A program made the translations under genes and the position numbers. From assembly GCF_013391415.1 (NCBI RefSeq), contig NZ_JACAXB010000007.1, positions 1 to 64,000 on the forward strand: DNA of 64,000 nt, in the 5' to 3' direction. A model generated the notes under the pieces. That model did no database searches. It was given only the letters and a program-made list of their open reading frames with translations, and had not been told where the DNA came from. This stretch comes from Aquitalea sp. LB_tupeE. Its GTDB lineage: Bacteria; Pseudomonadota; Gammaproteobacteria; Burkholderiales; Chromobacteriaceae. Below are positions 49,270 to 61,391 of the stretch, piece after piece; within the stretch, counting starts at the first letter, position 1; each line of letters opens with the position of its first letter.

Positions 49270-49293
49270 AAAGCGGGCCGTCTGGCCCGCTTT
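49270..49293 (-). terminator. Terminator downstream of glnS
   Basis: Perfect 10-bp stem AAAGCGGGCC / GGCCCGCTTT around a tetraloop, followed on the minus strand by six T. It lies about 100 bp beyond the glnS stop. Confidence 0.9.
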
Positions 49294-49330
49294 CCTATTT
49301 GACAGGGTATTCACTCAAGAAATTAAAGCG

Positions 49331-49381
49331 GCTAACAAAATAGCGCAGCGTCCCCGGGGCAAGCAGCAGTTTTTTGTTAGC
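49331..49381. repeat. Long-armed inverted repeat near glnS end
   Basis: GCTAACAAAA (49331-49340) is perfectly inverted as TTTTGTTAGC (49372-49381), extended by further pairs outside. The 31-bp centre holds CCCCGGGG. It lies just downstream of glnS (12 bp past the stop). Confidence 0.7.
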
Positions 49382-49393
49382 TGCGCCACAACC

Positions 49394-51079
49394 TTACTTG
49401 CTCCAGTTATCGCGCAAACCCACAGTCCGGTTGAACACCGCACGCACACCTTGCTGATGGTCGTAACGGTCGGTGACAAAGTAGCCCAGGCGCTCAAACT
49501 GGAAGCGCGATTCCGGGGCTGCCTTCAACACGGCGTCTTCCACAAAGGCAGTGACGGTTTTCAGCGATTCCGGGTTGAGGAACTGGCGGAAGTCGACATA
49601 TTCGCCATCGTCGCCGCGCACCGCATCCGGACGCGGCTCGGTGAACAGGCGGTCGTACAGGCGAACGTCGGCTTCAATCGCGTGCTCGGCCGATACCCAG
49701 TGAATCACGCCCTTGACCTTGCGGCCTTCCGGGTTCTTGCCCAGCGTGTCGTGGTCGATGGAGCACTTCAGTTCCACCACCTTGCCGTCGGCATCCTTGA
49801 TCACTTCATCGCACTTGATGACATAGCTGTAGCGCAGGCGCACTTCGCCACCGGCGGTCAGGCGCTGCCACTTGGGCGGCGGCACTTCGGCAAAGTCGTC
49901 ACGCTCGATCCAGATTTCACGGGCGATCGGCACTTCGCGCTCGCCGAATTCCGGGTGATGCGGATGGAAAGGCGCGCTGCGGCTGGCGGTGACGGCGGCA
50001 TCGAAGTTGGTGAGGGTCACCTTGATCGGGTCCAGCACGGCCATCACACGCGGCGATTCGTTTTCCAGCATCTCGCGCACGGCGCCTTCCAGCACGCTCA
50101 TGTCGATGATGTTTTCACCCTTGGACACGCCAATGCGCTGGGCGAAGAGGCGAATGCCGGCCGGGCTGAAACCGCGACGACGCATGCCTTCGATGGTGGG
50201 CATGCGCGGGTCGTTCCAGCCATCCACCAGACCGTCGGTTACCAGCGCCTGCAGCTTGCGCTTGGAGGTAAGCGCGTACAGCAGTTCCAGACGGGAGAAT
50301 TCGTACTGGCGCGGGTGGCAAGGAATGGTGATGTTGTCCAGCACCCAGTCGTACAGCGGGCGATGGTCTTCGAACTCCAGCGTGCACAGGCTGTGGGTGA
50401 TGCCTTCCAGTGCATCGGAAATGCAGTGGGTATAGTCGTACATCGGGTAGATGCACCACTTGTCGCCGGTACGGTGGTGATGGGCACGACGGATACGGTA
50501 GATCACCGGATCGCGCAGGTTGACGTTGCCGGAAGCCATGTCGATCTTCAGGCGCAGGGTCTTGCTGCCGTCCGGGAATTCACCGTTACGCATGCGGGTG
50601 AACAGGTCGAGGTTCTCTTCCACGCTACGGTCACGGAAGGGGCTGTTCTTGCCCGGCTCGGTCAGGCTGCCGCGATAGGCGCGCATTTCTTCGGCGTTCA
50701 GGTCGCAGACAAAGGCCTTGCCCGACTTGATCAGTTCGACGGCATAGTCATACAGCGCATCGAAGTAATCCGAGGCGAAACGGACATTGCCATCCCACTT
50801 GAAGCCCAGCCATTCCACGCTGTCCTTGATGGACTGCACGAATTCGTCCGACTCTTTTTCCGGGTTGGTGTCATCCATGCGCAGATTGCATTTGCCCTGG
50901 TAATCCTCGGCCAGACCGAAGTTCAGGCAGATGGATTTGGCGTGGCCCACGTGCAGGTAGCCATTGGGCTCTGGCGGGAAGCGGGTGACGATGGAACTGT
51001 GCTTACCGGAAGCCAGGTCCTCGTCAATGATGTTGCGAATGAAGTTGCTGACTACTGGCGCGTTGTTTTCCGTGCTCAT
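49394..51079 (-). CDS. glnS: Glutaminyl-tRNA synthetase
   Basis: 561-residue class I synthetase. HIGH motif as [21 protein letters not shown], and the KMSKS equivalent TSKRKL. C-terminal beta-barrel anticodon-binding domains are present. Presence of GlnRS shows that this bacterium charges tRNA-Gln directly. The start at 51079 ([14 protein letters not shown]) is chosen over an in-frame codon at 51208. Confidence 0.98.
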   Translation of the reverse strand: MSTENNAPVVSNFIRNIIDEDLASGKHSSIVTRFPPEPNGYLHVGHAKSICLNFGLAEDYQGKCNLRMDDTNPEKESDEFVQSIKDSVEWLGFKWDGNVRFASDYFDALYDYAVELIKSGKAFVCDLNAEEMRAYRGSLTEPGKNSPFRDRSVEENLDLFTRMRNGEFPDGSKTLRLKIDMASGNVNLRDPVIYRIRRAHHHRTGDKWCIYPMYDYTHCISDALEGITHSLCTLEFEDHRPLYDWVLDNITIPCHPRQYEFSRLELLYALTSKRKLQALVTDGLVDGWNDPRMPTIEGMRRRGFSPAGIRLFAQRIGVSKGENIIDMSVLEGAVREMLENESPRVMAVLDPIKVTLTNFDAAVTASRSAPFHPHHPEFGEREVPIAREIWIERDDFAEVPPPKWQRLTAGGEVRLRYSYVIKCDEVIKDADGKVVELKCSIDHDTLGKNPEGRKVKGVIHWVSAEHAIEADVRLYDRLFTEPRPDAVRGDDGEYVDFRQFLNPESLKTVTAFVEDAVLKAAPESRFQFERLGYFVTDRYDHQQGVRAVFNRTVGLRDNWSK

Positions 51080-51221
51080 GATTCTGGCTGCAGACTGATT
51101 GAAAGCAATCGGTGATTGTAACCGATTTGCCCTTGCTGGGGAGAGGCAGTCCCGGCATGGCCGGTTTCGCCAGGGAAATGCAGGCGGACTGGCGTGTTGA
51201 CCGGCCATCCGCCCGCTTGGT

Positions 51222-52076
51222 TTACAGCAGCTTGCGCCCGGTGATGGCCTGCAATTCGGCCAGTGGCGAGCGCATCGGGTCCGCCATGTCCTGTGCTGGT
51301 AACCAGAAGGTTTGCTCCAGCATGAACTGACCGGACATCACCGCATGCGAAGCATGGTCGGAGAAGCACACCCAGCCACAACCGGGCGGAAACGGCATGG
51401 TTTCCTGCGGGCAAGTGCGCTGGTATTCCATGTCGGCCTTCATGGCATCATGCAGATGCAGCATGAGGTGATCGTAGGCGCTGCGCTTGCGCTTGGTGAT
51501 TTTCAGCGCGGCCATCAGTGCGGCCGAGCCGGGCCACTGGCGCGGAATGCGTGGCAGCATGCGCCGCGCCATGTCAGCAAACGGCTCGCCCACCCGCCAC
51601 ACGCGTGGCTCGCCATTGGGGTTGGCATTGTAGAACACGCGCAGGATGCGCTCGCCGTAGGTGGGGCGGGACGGGAAAGCATCCACATGCAGGCGGCTGT
51701 CGTCCTTGCGCCAGGAAGTCTGGCGATTTTCCACCCGCATCAGGCGCAGGCTGGTGGGTGCAGCGCGCAGCTTGCCACGGTATTCCGGCAGCAACTGGTC
51801 GACCAGGGCAAAGGCGCTGTCGCGATAGCGGGCAATCAAGGCGCGCACCGCAGCTTCGTTGGCCGGGTCGGCCACGCCATGCAACTTGCCACCGGCTTGC
51901 GGCTCCAGGCTGATGTTCTTGCGCTTGGGGTCGGCAATGGCCGGGTTCAGCAAGGTCAGTTCGGCGGGCTGGATGGCAAAATCCAGCTGCGGCAGAAACA
52001 ATACTTTGCCGCTTTCCAGTGCAGACACTTGGGATGTAAACGACTTTCCGTCCAGATGGATGATCTGACTGCTCAT
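51222..52076 (-). CDS. kdoO: Kdo 3-hydroxylase family protein (KdoO)
   Basis: 284-residue Fe(II)/2-oxoglutarate-type hydroxylase of the Kdo hydroxylase family, which turns Kdo of lipopolysaccharide into Ko. The iron-binding HxD is H130-x-D132 in [11 protein letters not shown], and the distal His region is [25 protein letters not shown]. Start at 52076 ([10 protein letters not shown]) with AGGAAA upstream. It is divergent from ygiQ and 142 bp from glnS. Together with lpxH and the ArnT-like gene it adds to LPS tailoring. Confidence 0.88.
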   Translation of the reverse strand: MSSQIIHLDGKSFTSQVSALESGKVLFLPQLDFAIQPAELTLLNPAIADPKRKNISLEPQAGGKLHGVADPANEAAVRALIARYRDSAFALVDQLLPEYRGKLRAAPTSLRLMRVENRQTSWRKDDSRLHVDAFPSRPTYGERILRVFYNANPNGEPRVWRVGEPFADMARRMLPRIPRQWPGSAALMAALKITKRKRSAYDHLMLHLHDAMKADMEYQRTCPQETMPFPPGCGWVCFSDHASHAVMSGQFMLEQTFWLPAQDMADPMRSPLAELQAITGRKLL

Positions 52077-52299
52077 GCGCAATATTTCCTGTGCTGTATG
52101 TGGCTGATGTGAAGCAATACAACACACCAGCATGACAAACCAAGACAATCTGCAAGCGTACGCCAAACTGCGGCCCAGGTCACACTCCAGCAGCCTTCTC
52201 TGGGGGATAAAACCGCCAAACAACTGATTTCAACGGAAAATATTGCCCTCAGCCCCTACTCACATCATGGCAATTCGCCATTAAAAACAACAATTTATG

Positions 52300-52328
52300 C
52301 TGATAAAAATCCAGAAGTACGGCATAAT
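52300..52328 (+). promoter_or_regulatory. Candidate promoter of ygiQ
   Basis: CTGATA (52300-52305) and CATAAT (52323-52328) with a 17-bp spacer, in an AT-rich stretch. The transcript would start about 40 bases before the ATG at 52374. Confidence 0.5.
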
Positions 52329-52373
52329 GCCCGGTTGCTTATCCACCTGCGCCACCAGCCGCTTTCATTCAGC

Positions 52374-54659
<2,286 letters not shown>

Positions 54660-54675
54660 AGCGATCGCACCGGCC

Positions 54676-54705
54676 AACGGCATCGTCCATGACGATGCCG
54701 TTTTT
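54676..54705 (+). terminator. Terminator of ygiQ
   Basis: Perfect 12-bp stem AACGGCATCGTC (54676-54687) and GACGATGCCGTT (54691-54702) with a 3-nt loop, followed by TTT. Confidence 0.88.
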
Positions 54706-54767
54706 CTTGGGCAAATCCGCTAGTGCCAGTTACAGTACAAACAGGCTTTATAAACAGGACACCGACG

Positions 54768-56108
54768 ATGGGCGCTTCACTCAAGCTGGCGGAATTGCTG
54801 GGCTCGCTCAGCTATGCACTGGATATCACCGAGGGCCAACCCGAGGGCCATTGCGTGCGCAGCTGCTGGATAGGCATGCACATCGGTCGCGCCATCGGTC
54901 TGGACAGCCAGTCTCTGTGGGAACTCTATTACGCCATCTTGTTGAAAGACCTGGGCTGCAGCAGCAATGCCGCCCGGATCAGCGAACTGTATCTGGCGGA
55001 CGATCGCCAGTTAAAAAAAGACTTCAAGCTGGTAGGCAGCAGCTTGCCAGACAAACTGGGCTTTGTGCTAAACCATGTCGGACGCCACGCCGGCTGGGCG
55101 GAACGTCTGGCGTCCATCCTCAGCATCGTGCGCAACGGCAAGGAAATTGCCGACGAACTGATCCAGACTCGTTGCTACCGTGGCGCAGATATCGCCCGCC
55201 AGCTGCGCTTCAATGAAAACGTGGCACGTGGCATCCAGTCGCTGGACGAACACTGGGACGGCTCCGGTCGGCCGCTGGGCTTGCAGGGTGAGGCCATTCC
55301 GCTCAATGCCCGCATTGCCCTGCTGGCGCAGGTGGTGGATGTGTTTCACATCACCAGTGGTCGTGCCGGTGCGCTGGCCGAGGTGCAACAACGTGCCGGC
55401 AACTGGTTCGACCCACAGCTGGTGGCCTGCTTTGCCAGCGTGGCCAGTGACGAAACCTTCTGGCAGGTGCTGGAATCCACCACCGTCGATCAGGCCGTGC
55501 TGGCGCTGGAACCGGCCCAGCATCAGGTGGAAGTGGATGAAGATTATCTGGATGAGATTGCCGAAGGCTTCGGCCAGGTGGTCGACTCGAAAAGCCCCTT
55601 CACCGCCGGCCACAGCCAGCGGGTGGGTCATTATGCCGATCGTATTGCCGCCACCCTGGGCCTGGATGATGGCCGCCGCCGCTGGCTCAAACGCGGCGCC
55701 CTGTTACACGACGTGGGCAAGCTGGGGGTGAGCAACCGCATTCTGGACAAACCCGGCAAGCTGGATGCCGAGGAATGGGCCGCTGTGCAAAAACACGCCA
55801 GCTACACCCATGCCATCCTGGGCCGCATGCAGGTGTTTGCCGAGCTGGCCGATGTTTCCGCCGCCCACCATGAACGACTGGATGGCAAGGGTTATCCGCG
55901 CGGCCTGGCTGGCGACGCCATCACCCTGGAAACCCGAATCATCACCACCGCTGACATTTTTGACGCCATCAATGCCGAGCGGCCCTACCACCCGGCCACA
56001 CCGGTGGCCAAAACACTGGACATCATGCAACAGAACCTGCACGTGGCCATCGATCCACGCTGTTTTGCAGCCTTGCAGCAGGTATTGCGCGAGGAAGGCC
56101 AGCTCTAG
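54768..56108 (+). CDS. HD-GYP domain protein with degenerate N-terminal HD domain
   Basis: 446-residue HD-GYP protein, probably a c-di-GMP phosphodiesterase. The C-terminal half has HD at H314-D315 (LLHDVGKLG), HHERLDGKGYPRGL with GYP at 375-377, and the DIFDA motif. The N-terminal half is a related HD domain whose metal residues have drifted: LLKDLGCSS in place of LLHDIG, and EHWDGSGRPLGL in place of HHE-GYP. Thus only the C-terminal unit should be active. The ATG at 54768 follows AGGAC; an upstream GTG at 54723 is possible. Its stop overlaps the sulP stop. Confidence 0.9.
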   Translation: MGASLKLAELLGSLSYALDITEGQPEGHCVRSCWIGMHIGRAIGLDSQSLWELYYAILLKDLGCSSNAARISELYLADDRQLKKDFKLVGSSLPDKLGFVLNHVGRHAGWAERLASILSIVRNGKEIADELIQTRCYRGADIARQLRFNENVARGIQSLDEHWDGSGRPLGLQGEAIPLNARIALLAQVVDVFHITSGRAGALAEVQQRAGNWFDPQLVACFASVASDETFWQVLESTTVDQAVLALEPAQHQVEVDEDYLDEIAEGFGQVVDSKSPFTAGHSQRVGHYADRIAATLGLDDGRRRWLKRGALLHDVGKLGVSNRILDKPGKLDAEEWAAVQKHASYTHAILGRMQVFAELADVSAAHHERLDGKGYPRGLAGDAITLETRIITTADIFDAINAERPYHPATPVAKTLDIMQQNLHVAIDPRCFAALQQVLREEGQL

Positions 56109-57772
56109 CCCCACACCACGCCACTGGTGAGCAACTGTTCGGCCCGCTGCAAGGCAGCGGCCAGATCCGGCTGCAGATTGTCCGTGCCCAGATCATCCAC
56201 CAGCCGCGACCCCTTGAGCATGTCCAGTACCTCATCGGTCGCACCACACAGAATCAGCGTCTTGCCCTGCACGCGCAGCTTGTCGTTCAGACTGTCCAGC
56301 GCCAGCAAACCGGTGGTATCCAACATCACCAACCGGTGCAGCTGCAAAATGATGACGCGAGCCTGCCCGGCTTGCTGGTGAATGATTTCCACGCTGTCCG
56401 CCGCCCCGAAAAACAGCGCACCCTCTACCCGGAAAGCAGCACAGCCATCCGGCACATGCTTGCCGGCAATGGTATGCCGCTCGAACAACTGCGCATATTC
56501 CGGCAACAAGCGGTTGACCGAGGTATGGCTGGCCATGCTGCGGATAAAGAACACCGCCGCCATCAACAGGCCGATTTGCACCGCTACCGTCAAATCAAAC
56601 ACCACAGTCAGCACAAAGGTGACAATGAGCACGGCAGTGTCACGCTTGGGAAACTGGAAAGCCTTGCGGATATCCCAGTCGCCCATCTTCAAGGCCACCG
56701 AAATCAGAATGGCGGCCAGTACCGCCAGCGGAATGCTGGCCGCCAACGGGGCGGCCACCAGCAAAATCAACAGCAGCAACACGGCATGCACCATGGCAGC
56801 CACCGGGCTTCTGCCGCCGTTGCTGATATTGGTGGCAGTACGTGCCACCGCGCCGGTAGCCGGAATGCCGCCAAAGAACGGCGCCACCATATTGGCGATG
56901 CCCTGACCGATCAGCTCCTGATTGGAGTCGTGTTTGTCTGCCGTCATGCTGTCGGCCACCACCGCGCACAACAGCGACTCGATGGCGCCCAGCAAGGCAA
57001 TGGTGAATGCCGGAGCCAGCAGATCGGACAGATGGGTCGGGTCCAGGTCCAGTCCGCCAAAGCTGGGCAGGCCCTGCGGAATGCCACCGAATTTGCTGCC
57101 CAGCGTGGCTACCGGCAAACCGAACAAGGCGGTGGCCAGCGTCGCCAGCATCAGCGCGACAAAAGGTGCCGGCAATACGCGGTTCAGCCGCTTGGGCCAT
57201 AGCAGGATCAATAGCAAGCTGGCCGCTGACAGCAGCAAGGTAGGCGAGTGAAAATTGCCCAGTTGCTCACGCAAGACCTGCATCACCGCAAAGAAACCGG
57301 CCGGCATCTTTTCCACCGGCAAGCCGAAAAAATCTTTCAGCTGGGTGAGGAAAATCAGCACGGCGATACCGTTGGTAAAGCCGGTAATCAGTGGCAAGGG
57401 AAAAAAGCGGATCACCTGCCCCAGCCGGAAGATGCCCATCAACACCAGCATCACCCCGGACATGAAGGTACAGATCAGCAGATTGGCCACGCCATACTTG
57501 GCCACGATTCCGTAAATAATGACGATGAAGGCACCGGTTGGCCCGGTCACCGACAAACGGCTTCCCCCCAGTCCTGCCGCCAGAAAACCGGCAATCACAG
57601 CAGTAAAAATACCTGCCTGCGGTGTCACGCCGCTGGCCATGGCAAAGGCCATGGCCAAGGGCAAGGCAACAATCCCGACAGTTATGCCAGCCATGATGTC
57701 ATCACGCAGCAGCTGGCGGTTATAGCTTTTCAGGGTGTCAACAATACGAGGGCGGAATCCCAGACTGAGCAT
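56105..57772 (-). CDS. SulP family anion transporter with STAS domain
   Basis: 555-residue SulP (SLC26-type) transporter. About 12-14 membrane segments in residues 30-420, with the GGSRLSVTGPTGAFIVI motif, and a C-terminal STAS domain (about 430-550, VIILQLHRLVMLDTTGLLALD). Substrate may be sulfate, bicarbonate or dicarboxylates; the sequence does not decide. No carbonic anhydrase gene is beside it. I use the ATG at 57772 (MLSLGFRPRIVDTLKSYN); an in-frame ATG at 57823 is possible. Convergent with the HD-GYP gene, sharing CTAG. Confidence 0.9.
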   Translation of the reverse strand: MLSLGFRPRIVDTLKSYNRQLLRDDIMAGITVGIVALPLAMAFAMASGVTPQAGIFTAVIAGFLAAGLGGSRLSVTGPTGAFIVIIYGIVAKYGVANLLICTFMSGVMLVLMGIFRLGQVIRFFPLPLITGFTNGIAVLIFLTQLKDFFGLPVEKMPAGFFAVMQVLREQLGNFHSPTLLLSAASLLLILLWPKRLNRVLPAPFVALMLATLATALFGLPVATLGSKFGGIPQGLPSFGGLDLDPTHLSDLLAPAFTIALLGAIESLLCAVVADSMTADKHDSNQELIGQGIANMVAPFFGGIPATGAVARTATNISNGGRSPVAAMVHAVLLLLILLVAAPLAASIPLAVLAAILISVALKMGDWDIRKAFQFPKRDTAVLIVTFVLTVVFDLTVAVQIGLLMAAVFFIRSMASHTSVNRLLPEYAQLFERHTIAGKHVPDGCAAFRVEGALFFGAADSVEIIHQQAGQARVIILQLHRLVMLDTTGLLALDSLNDKLRVQGKTLILCGATDEVLDMLKGSRLVDDLGTDNLQPDLAAALQRAEQLLTSGVVWG

Positions 57773-57974
57773 GGTGCGACTTTCGGTAATGGCAAGCTGC
57801 AGCAAACGGTGCCGCGCTTGCATGTTTGTACTGTCATCATCGGCGTGAGGCAGGCCCGGCGCAAGTCAGCCAGGCACAACACCTGCGTGATACCGGCCAT
57901 GGCAGAGGCATATCGACACCCTAATTCAACAGGCGTAGCATGGTTTCAAGACCACTTCAGCATGAGGGAAAACC

Positions 57975-59033
57975 ATGACGCAAGACAAAAATAACGATCC
58001 CGCCATCAACACGCCTGTCGACAGCACAGCTGCAGAGGAAAACACCAGCACCACCAGTACTCCTGCCGTCAGCCGCAAACCTGCACGCAGCACCAGCAGT
58101 CGCCAGAGCAACGTCAAGCGCGTGCATCAAGAGTCGGTGAAAGCCATCGAATCCATCAGCCAGCAGCCGGTTGCACTGCAAGTGGCAGAAGCCCCGCACG
58201 GCAGCAGCGAAGACAGCAGCACTGCCGAACTCCCCGCCAGCTTTCCCTACCGCACCCGCATGCGCCGGGCCGAGTACGAAAAGATCAAGATGGAGTTGCA
58301 GATCGAGCTGTTGAAAGTACAGAACTGGGTGAAGGAAACCGGGCAGAAAATCGTCATCCTGTTTGAAGGCCGTGACGCTGCCGGCAAAGGCGGCACCATC
58401 AAGCGCTACATGGAGCACCTCAATCCGCGTGGTGCCCGGGTAGTGGCACTGGAAAAGCCGTCCGAACGTGAGCGTGGTCAATGGTATTTCCAGCGTTATA
58501 TCGAACATCTGCCCTCTTCCGGTGAAATCGTGTTCTTCGACCGTTCCTGGTATAACCGCGCGGGCGTGGAGAGGGTGATGGGCTTCTGCACCCCGGACGA
58601 ATATCTGGAATTCATGCGCCAGACTCCGCAGCTGGAACGCATGCTGGTGAACAGCGGCATTCATCTGTTCAAGTTCTGGTTCTCGGTCAGCCGCGAAGAA
58701 CAGCTGCGCCGCTTCATCTCGCGTCGCGACGACCCGCTCAAGCACTGGAAGCTCTCACCCATCGACATTCAGTCGCTGGACAAATGGGACGACTACACCG
58801 CAGCCAAACAGGCCATGTTCTTCCACACCAATACCGGCGATGCACCATGGGTGGTGGTGAAATCAGACGACAAGAAACGGGCGCGACTGAACTGCATCCG
58901 CCATTTCCTGGCCAGCCTGGACTACCCCAACAAGGACCCGCGTGTGGCCCATGCCGCCGACCCGCTGATCGTGGGGGCCCCCAAACACATGCACAATGCC
59001 GATGAGGACAAGTCGCTGCGTTTTGACGTCTGA
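57975..59033 (+). CDS. ppk2: Polyphosphate kinase 2
   Basis: 352-residue PPK2. Walker A GRDAAGKGGT (residues 132-141), lid RGQWYFQRY, and Walker B FFDRSWYNRAGVE (187-199) are intact. It transfers phosphate between polyphosphate and nucleotides, ADP or GDP. The first about 90 residues are a Ser/Thr/Gln-rich, probably disordered extension longer than in short PPK2 enzymes. Divergent from sulP. Confidence 0.94.
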   Translation: MTQDKNNDPAINTPVDSTAAEENTSTTSTPAVSRKPARSTSSRQSNVKRVHQESVKAIESISQQPVALQVAEAPHGSSEDSSTAELPASFPYRTRMRRAEYEKIKMELQIELLKVQNWVKETGQKIVILFEGRDAAGKGGTIKRYMEHLNPRGARVVALEKPSERERGQWYFQRYIEHLPSSGEIVFFDRSWYNRAGVERVMGFCTPDEYLEFMRQTPQLERMLVNSGIHLFKFWFSVSREEQLRRFISRRDDPLKHWKLSPIDIQSLDKWDDYTAAKQAMFFHTNTGDAPWVVVKSDDKKRARLNCIRHFLASLDYPNKDPRVAHAADPLIVGAPKHMHNADEDKSLRFDV

Positions 59034-59053
59034 ACCATGGGTAAGGGGGAATG

Positions 59054-59084
59054 ACAGCAGCCGCATCCGTGATGCGGCTGCTGT
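59054..59084 (+). terminator. Strong hairpin after ppk2
   Basis: A 14-bp perfect stem, ACAGCAGCCGCATC / GATGCGGCTGCTGT, with a 3-nt loop. No T run, and a candidate -10 (TAGAAT, 59087-59092) for ppiA begins right after it. Confidence 0.7.
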
Positions 59085-59128
59085 GCTAGAATCCGGCTTT
59101 ATTCCTGCCGACAGCTCTCGTTACGCTC

Positions 59129-59686
59129 ATGAAAAAACTGCTCGCAAGCCTTGCCCTGTGTGCCCTGCCCCTGTTGGCACACGCTGCACCGGTGGTGGAA
59201 ATGACCACCAACAAAGGCGTGATTGAAATCACCCTGGATTCGGCCAAAGCGCCCAAGACCGTAGCCAACTTTGTCAGCTATGCCAAAGCCGGTTTTTACA
59301 ACGGTACGGTATTTCACCGCATCATCGATGGTTTCATGATTCAGGGCGGTGGTTTTGATGGCAAGCTGGAACAGAAGAAAACCAATGCGCCTATTCCGAA
59401 TGAAGCCGCCAACGGCCTGAAAAACAGCATCGGCACCATTGCCATGGCCCGCACCGCCGATCCCAATTCGGCAACGGCACAGTTTTTCATCAATGTGGCC
59501 AATAACGAATTCCTAGACTACAAAAACCCCAGCCCGCAAGGCATCGGCTATGCTGTATTCGGCAAGGTCAGCAAGGGCATGGACGTGGTCAACCGCATTG
59601 CCAAAACCCACACCGGTAGCATGAAAGGCATGGATGACGTGCCCTTCGAGCCCATCGTGATCCAGAAGGTTGTGGTCAAACCCTGA
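59129..59686 (+). CDS. ppiA: Periplasmic peptidyl-prolyl cis-trans isomerase (cyclophilin)
   Basis: 185-residue cyclophilin with a signal peptide ([19 protein letters not shown], cut after residue 19-20), so it acts in the periplasm. Active-site features [15 protein letters not shown] and [15 protein letters not shown] are intact. It is followed by a cytoplasmic paralogue. Confidence 0.95.
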   Translation: MKKLLASLALCALPLLAHAAPVVEMTTNKGVIEITLDSAKAPKTVANFVSYAKAGFYNGTVFHRIIDGFMIQGGGFDGKLEQKKTNAPIPNEAANGLKNSIGTIAMARTADPNSATAQFFINVANNEFLDYKNPSPQGIGYAVFGKVSKGMDVVNRIAKTHTGSMKGMDDVPFEPIVIQKVVVKP

Positions 59687-59765
59687 CCCGCCCTCACCGG
59701 CCAGCCACAGGCTGGCCTTCAGCACACCGCATCAAGCGTACGCTTCAGACAATAAAGGAATACAC

Positions 59766-60257
59766 ATGATCAAACTGAGCACCAACTTCGGCGATATCGT
59801 TCTGGAACTGTTCCACGACAAAGCCCCGGTCACTGCCGCCAATTTTGAAGAATACGTAAAGAGCGGCCACTACGACGGCACCATCTTTCACCGCGTGATC
59901 AACGGTTTCATGATTCAAGGCGGTGGTTTTGATGCCGACATGAAGCAAAAAGACACCCGCGATCCGATCAAGAACGAAGCCAACAACGGTGTTTCCAACA
60001 AGACCTACACCGTTGCCATGGCCCGCACCATGGACCCGCACTCCGCATCGGCCCAGTTCTTCATCAACGTGTCTGACAATGACTTCCTGGACTTCAAGTC
60101 CGAAACCACCCAAGGCTGGGGCTATGCCGTCTTTGGCCAGGTGGTGGAAGGCAAGGAAGTGGTTGATCGCATCAAGACCGTGCGCACCGGTCGCAGCGGC
60201 GGTCACCAGGACGTGCCGGTTGAAGCCGTAGTTGTCGAAAAGGCCGAGATCATCTGA
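59766..60257 (+). CDS. ppiB: Cytoplasmic peptidyl-prolyl cis-trans isomerase (cyclophilin)
   Basis: 163-residue cyclophilin without signal peptide, similar to PpiA through the core: [33 protein letters not shown]. The ATG at 59766 begins [12 protein letters not shown] with AAAGGAA upstream. Followed by a T-rich terminator and lpxH, the same order as in many proteobacteria. Confidence 0.96.
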   Translation: MIKLSTNFGDIVLELFHDKAPVTAANFEEYVKSGHYDGTIFHRVINGFMIQGGGFDADMKQKDTRDPIKNEANNGVSNKTYTVAMARTMDPHSASAQFFINVSDNDFLDFKSETTQGWGYAVFGQVVEGKEVVDRIKTVRTGRSGGHQDVPVEAVVVEKAEII

Positions 60258-60289
60258 TCCCGGCACGGGCCACTGCTGGCCCTCTCAGC

Positions 60290-60325
60290 AAGCCAGCTCC
60301 CTTCAGGTGGGCTGGCTTTGTTTTA
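60290..60325 (+). terminator. Terminator of ppiB
   Basis: AAGCCAGC (60290-60297) pairs with GCTGGCTT (60311-60318), followed by TGTTTTAT. Loop of 13 nt with extra internal pairing. Confidence 0.75.
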
Positions 60326-60360
60326 TCATTCCAGACATTTGTTGCCCTTGCCGAACCATC

Positions 60361-61104
60361 ATGAGCCACCACTTCATTTCCGACCTGCACCTGAACGAAG
60401 ACAGCCCTGCACTATGCCAGTTGTTTGTGAGTACCTTGCAAGCATGGCAGGGGCAGATCGACAGCCTGTTCATTCTGGGCGATTTGTTCGAATACTGGGT
60501 TGGTGATGACGATGATTCTGCATTCTTGCAAGACATGCTGTCCGCCATGCAGCAGTTCTCCTGCCATACTCCACTCTATGTGATGCGTGGCAACCGCGAC
60601 TTCCTGCTGGGTGAGGGCTTTTGCCAGCGCAGCGGAGGCGTTTTGCTGGAGGACCCCTACCTGCTGGAAGCCTATGGCCAGCGCTATCTTTTGAGCCATG
60701 GAGATGCACTGTGCACCGCTGACACTGCCTATCAGCAATTCAGGGCCATGAGCCGCAACCGGGCCTGGCAAGCCGCCATGCTGGCGCGTCCGCTGAGCGA
60801 ACGCCACGCCATTGCCGCACAAGCACGCATGCAAAGTGAAGCTGCCAAGCAGCAGCAAGGCCTGAGCGCCATTACTGATGTCACCGAACAGGCGGTACTG
60901 ACATTACTCGACCAATATGACTGGCCCATCCTGATTCACGGCCACACCCACCGCCCGGCCTGCCACAGCTATCAGCAAGACAACAAGACCAGTCAGCGTT
61001 GGGTGCTGACCGACTGGCACGGCAATCAGGGTGGCTATCTGCGATTGGATGAAAACGGCCTGCAAGTGCAAACGCTGACAGCAGCGCATTCTGGGCACGA
61101 TTAA
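60361..61104 (+). CDS. lpxH: UDP-2,3-diacylglucosamine diphosphatase
   Basis: 247-residue calcineurin-type phosphoesterase for the fourth step of lipid A synthesis. Metal-binding residues D8, H10 (SDLHL), D41 (GDLFEYWVGDD), GNRD (residues 77-80), SHGD and the C-terminal HGHTHRP are intact. The ATG at 60361 is used; the upstream frame overlaps ppiB. Confidence 0.96.
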   Translation: MSHHFISDLHLNEDSPALCQLFVSTLQAWQGQIDSLFILGDLFEYWVGDDDDSAFLQDMLSAMQQFSCHTPLYVMRGNRDFLLGEGFCQRSGGVLLEDPYLLEAYGQRYLLSHGDALCTADTAYQQFRAMSRNRAWQAAMLARPLSERHAIAAQARMQSEAAKQQQGLSAITDVTEQAVLTLLDQYDWPILIHGHTHRPACHSYQQDNKTSQRWVLTDWHGNQGGYLRLDENGLQVQTLTAAHSGHD

Positions 61105-61391
61105 ACCGACTGACGGGTGCCTTGCCTGCAGCAAAACAGCTGTGACACGGCAGGCCCAGACATCCCCATCCTTACTACCGTTAAGTACCATTCTTTCGGT
61201 CAGTATGTAATACCTTCACCCTCGCAAGAATGTGCTATTCCTGATAGGTGGGTTCGCGCACGTGGTATGGGCTGCGCAGCCCCACTGACAACATGGCATG
61301 CCCAACATGCCTGACAACAGCAGCACAGCAGACAATGCCCGCCAACTGGCAGGCTTGGTCGGACATGTGCGGGTTTTGGGGAATCACAGCA
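61105..61391. other. Intergenic region before the chemoreceptor gene
   Basis: 287 bp with no clear gene or strong promoter. The chemoreceptor frame is open upstream to 61248, but that part has no membrane-protein character. I see nothing else in it. Confidence 0.35.

Noticed and set aside
61248-61391. Longer start for the chemoreceptor
   Set aside because: The extra 48 residues are unlike a chemoreceptor N terminus; the segment from 61392 has the basic-then-hydrophobic pattern expected.
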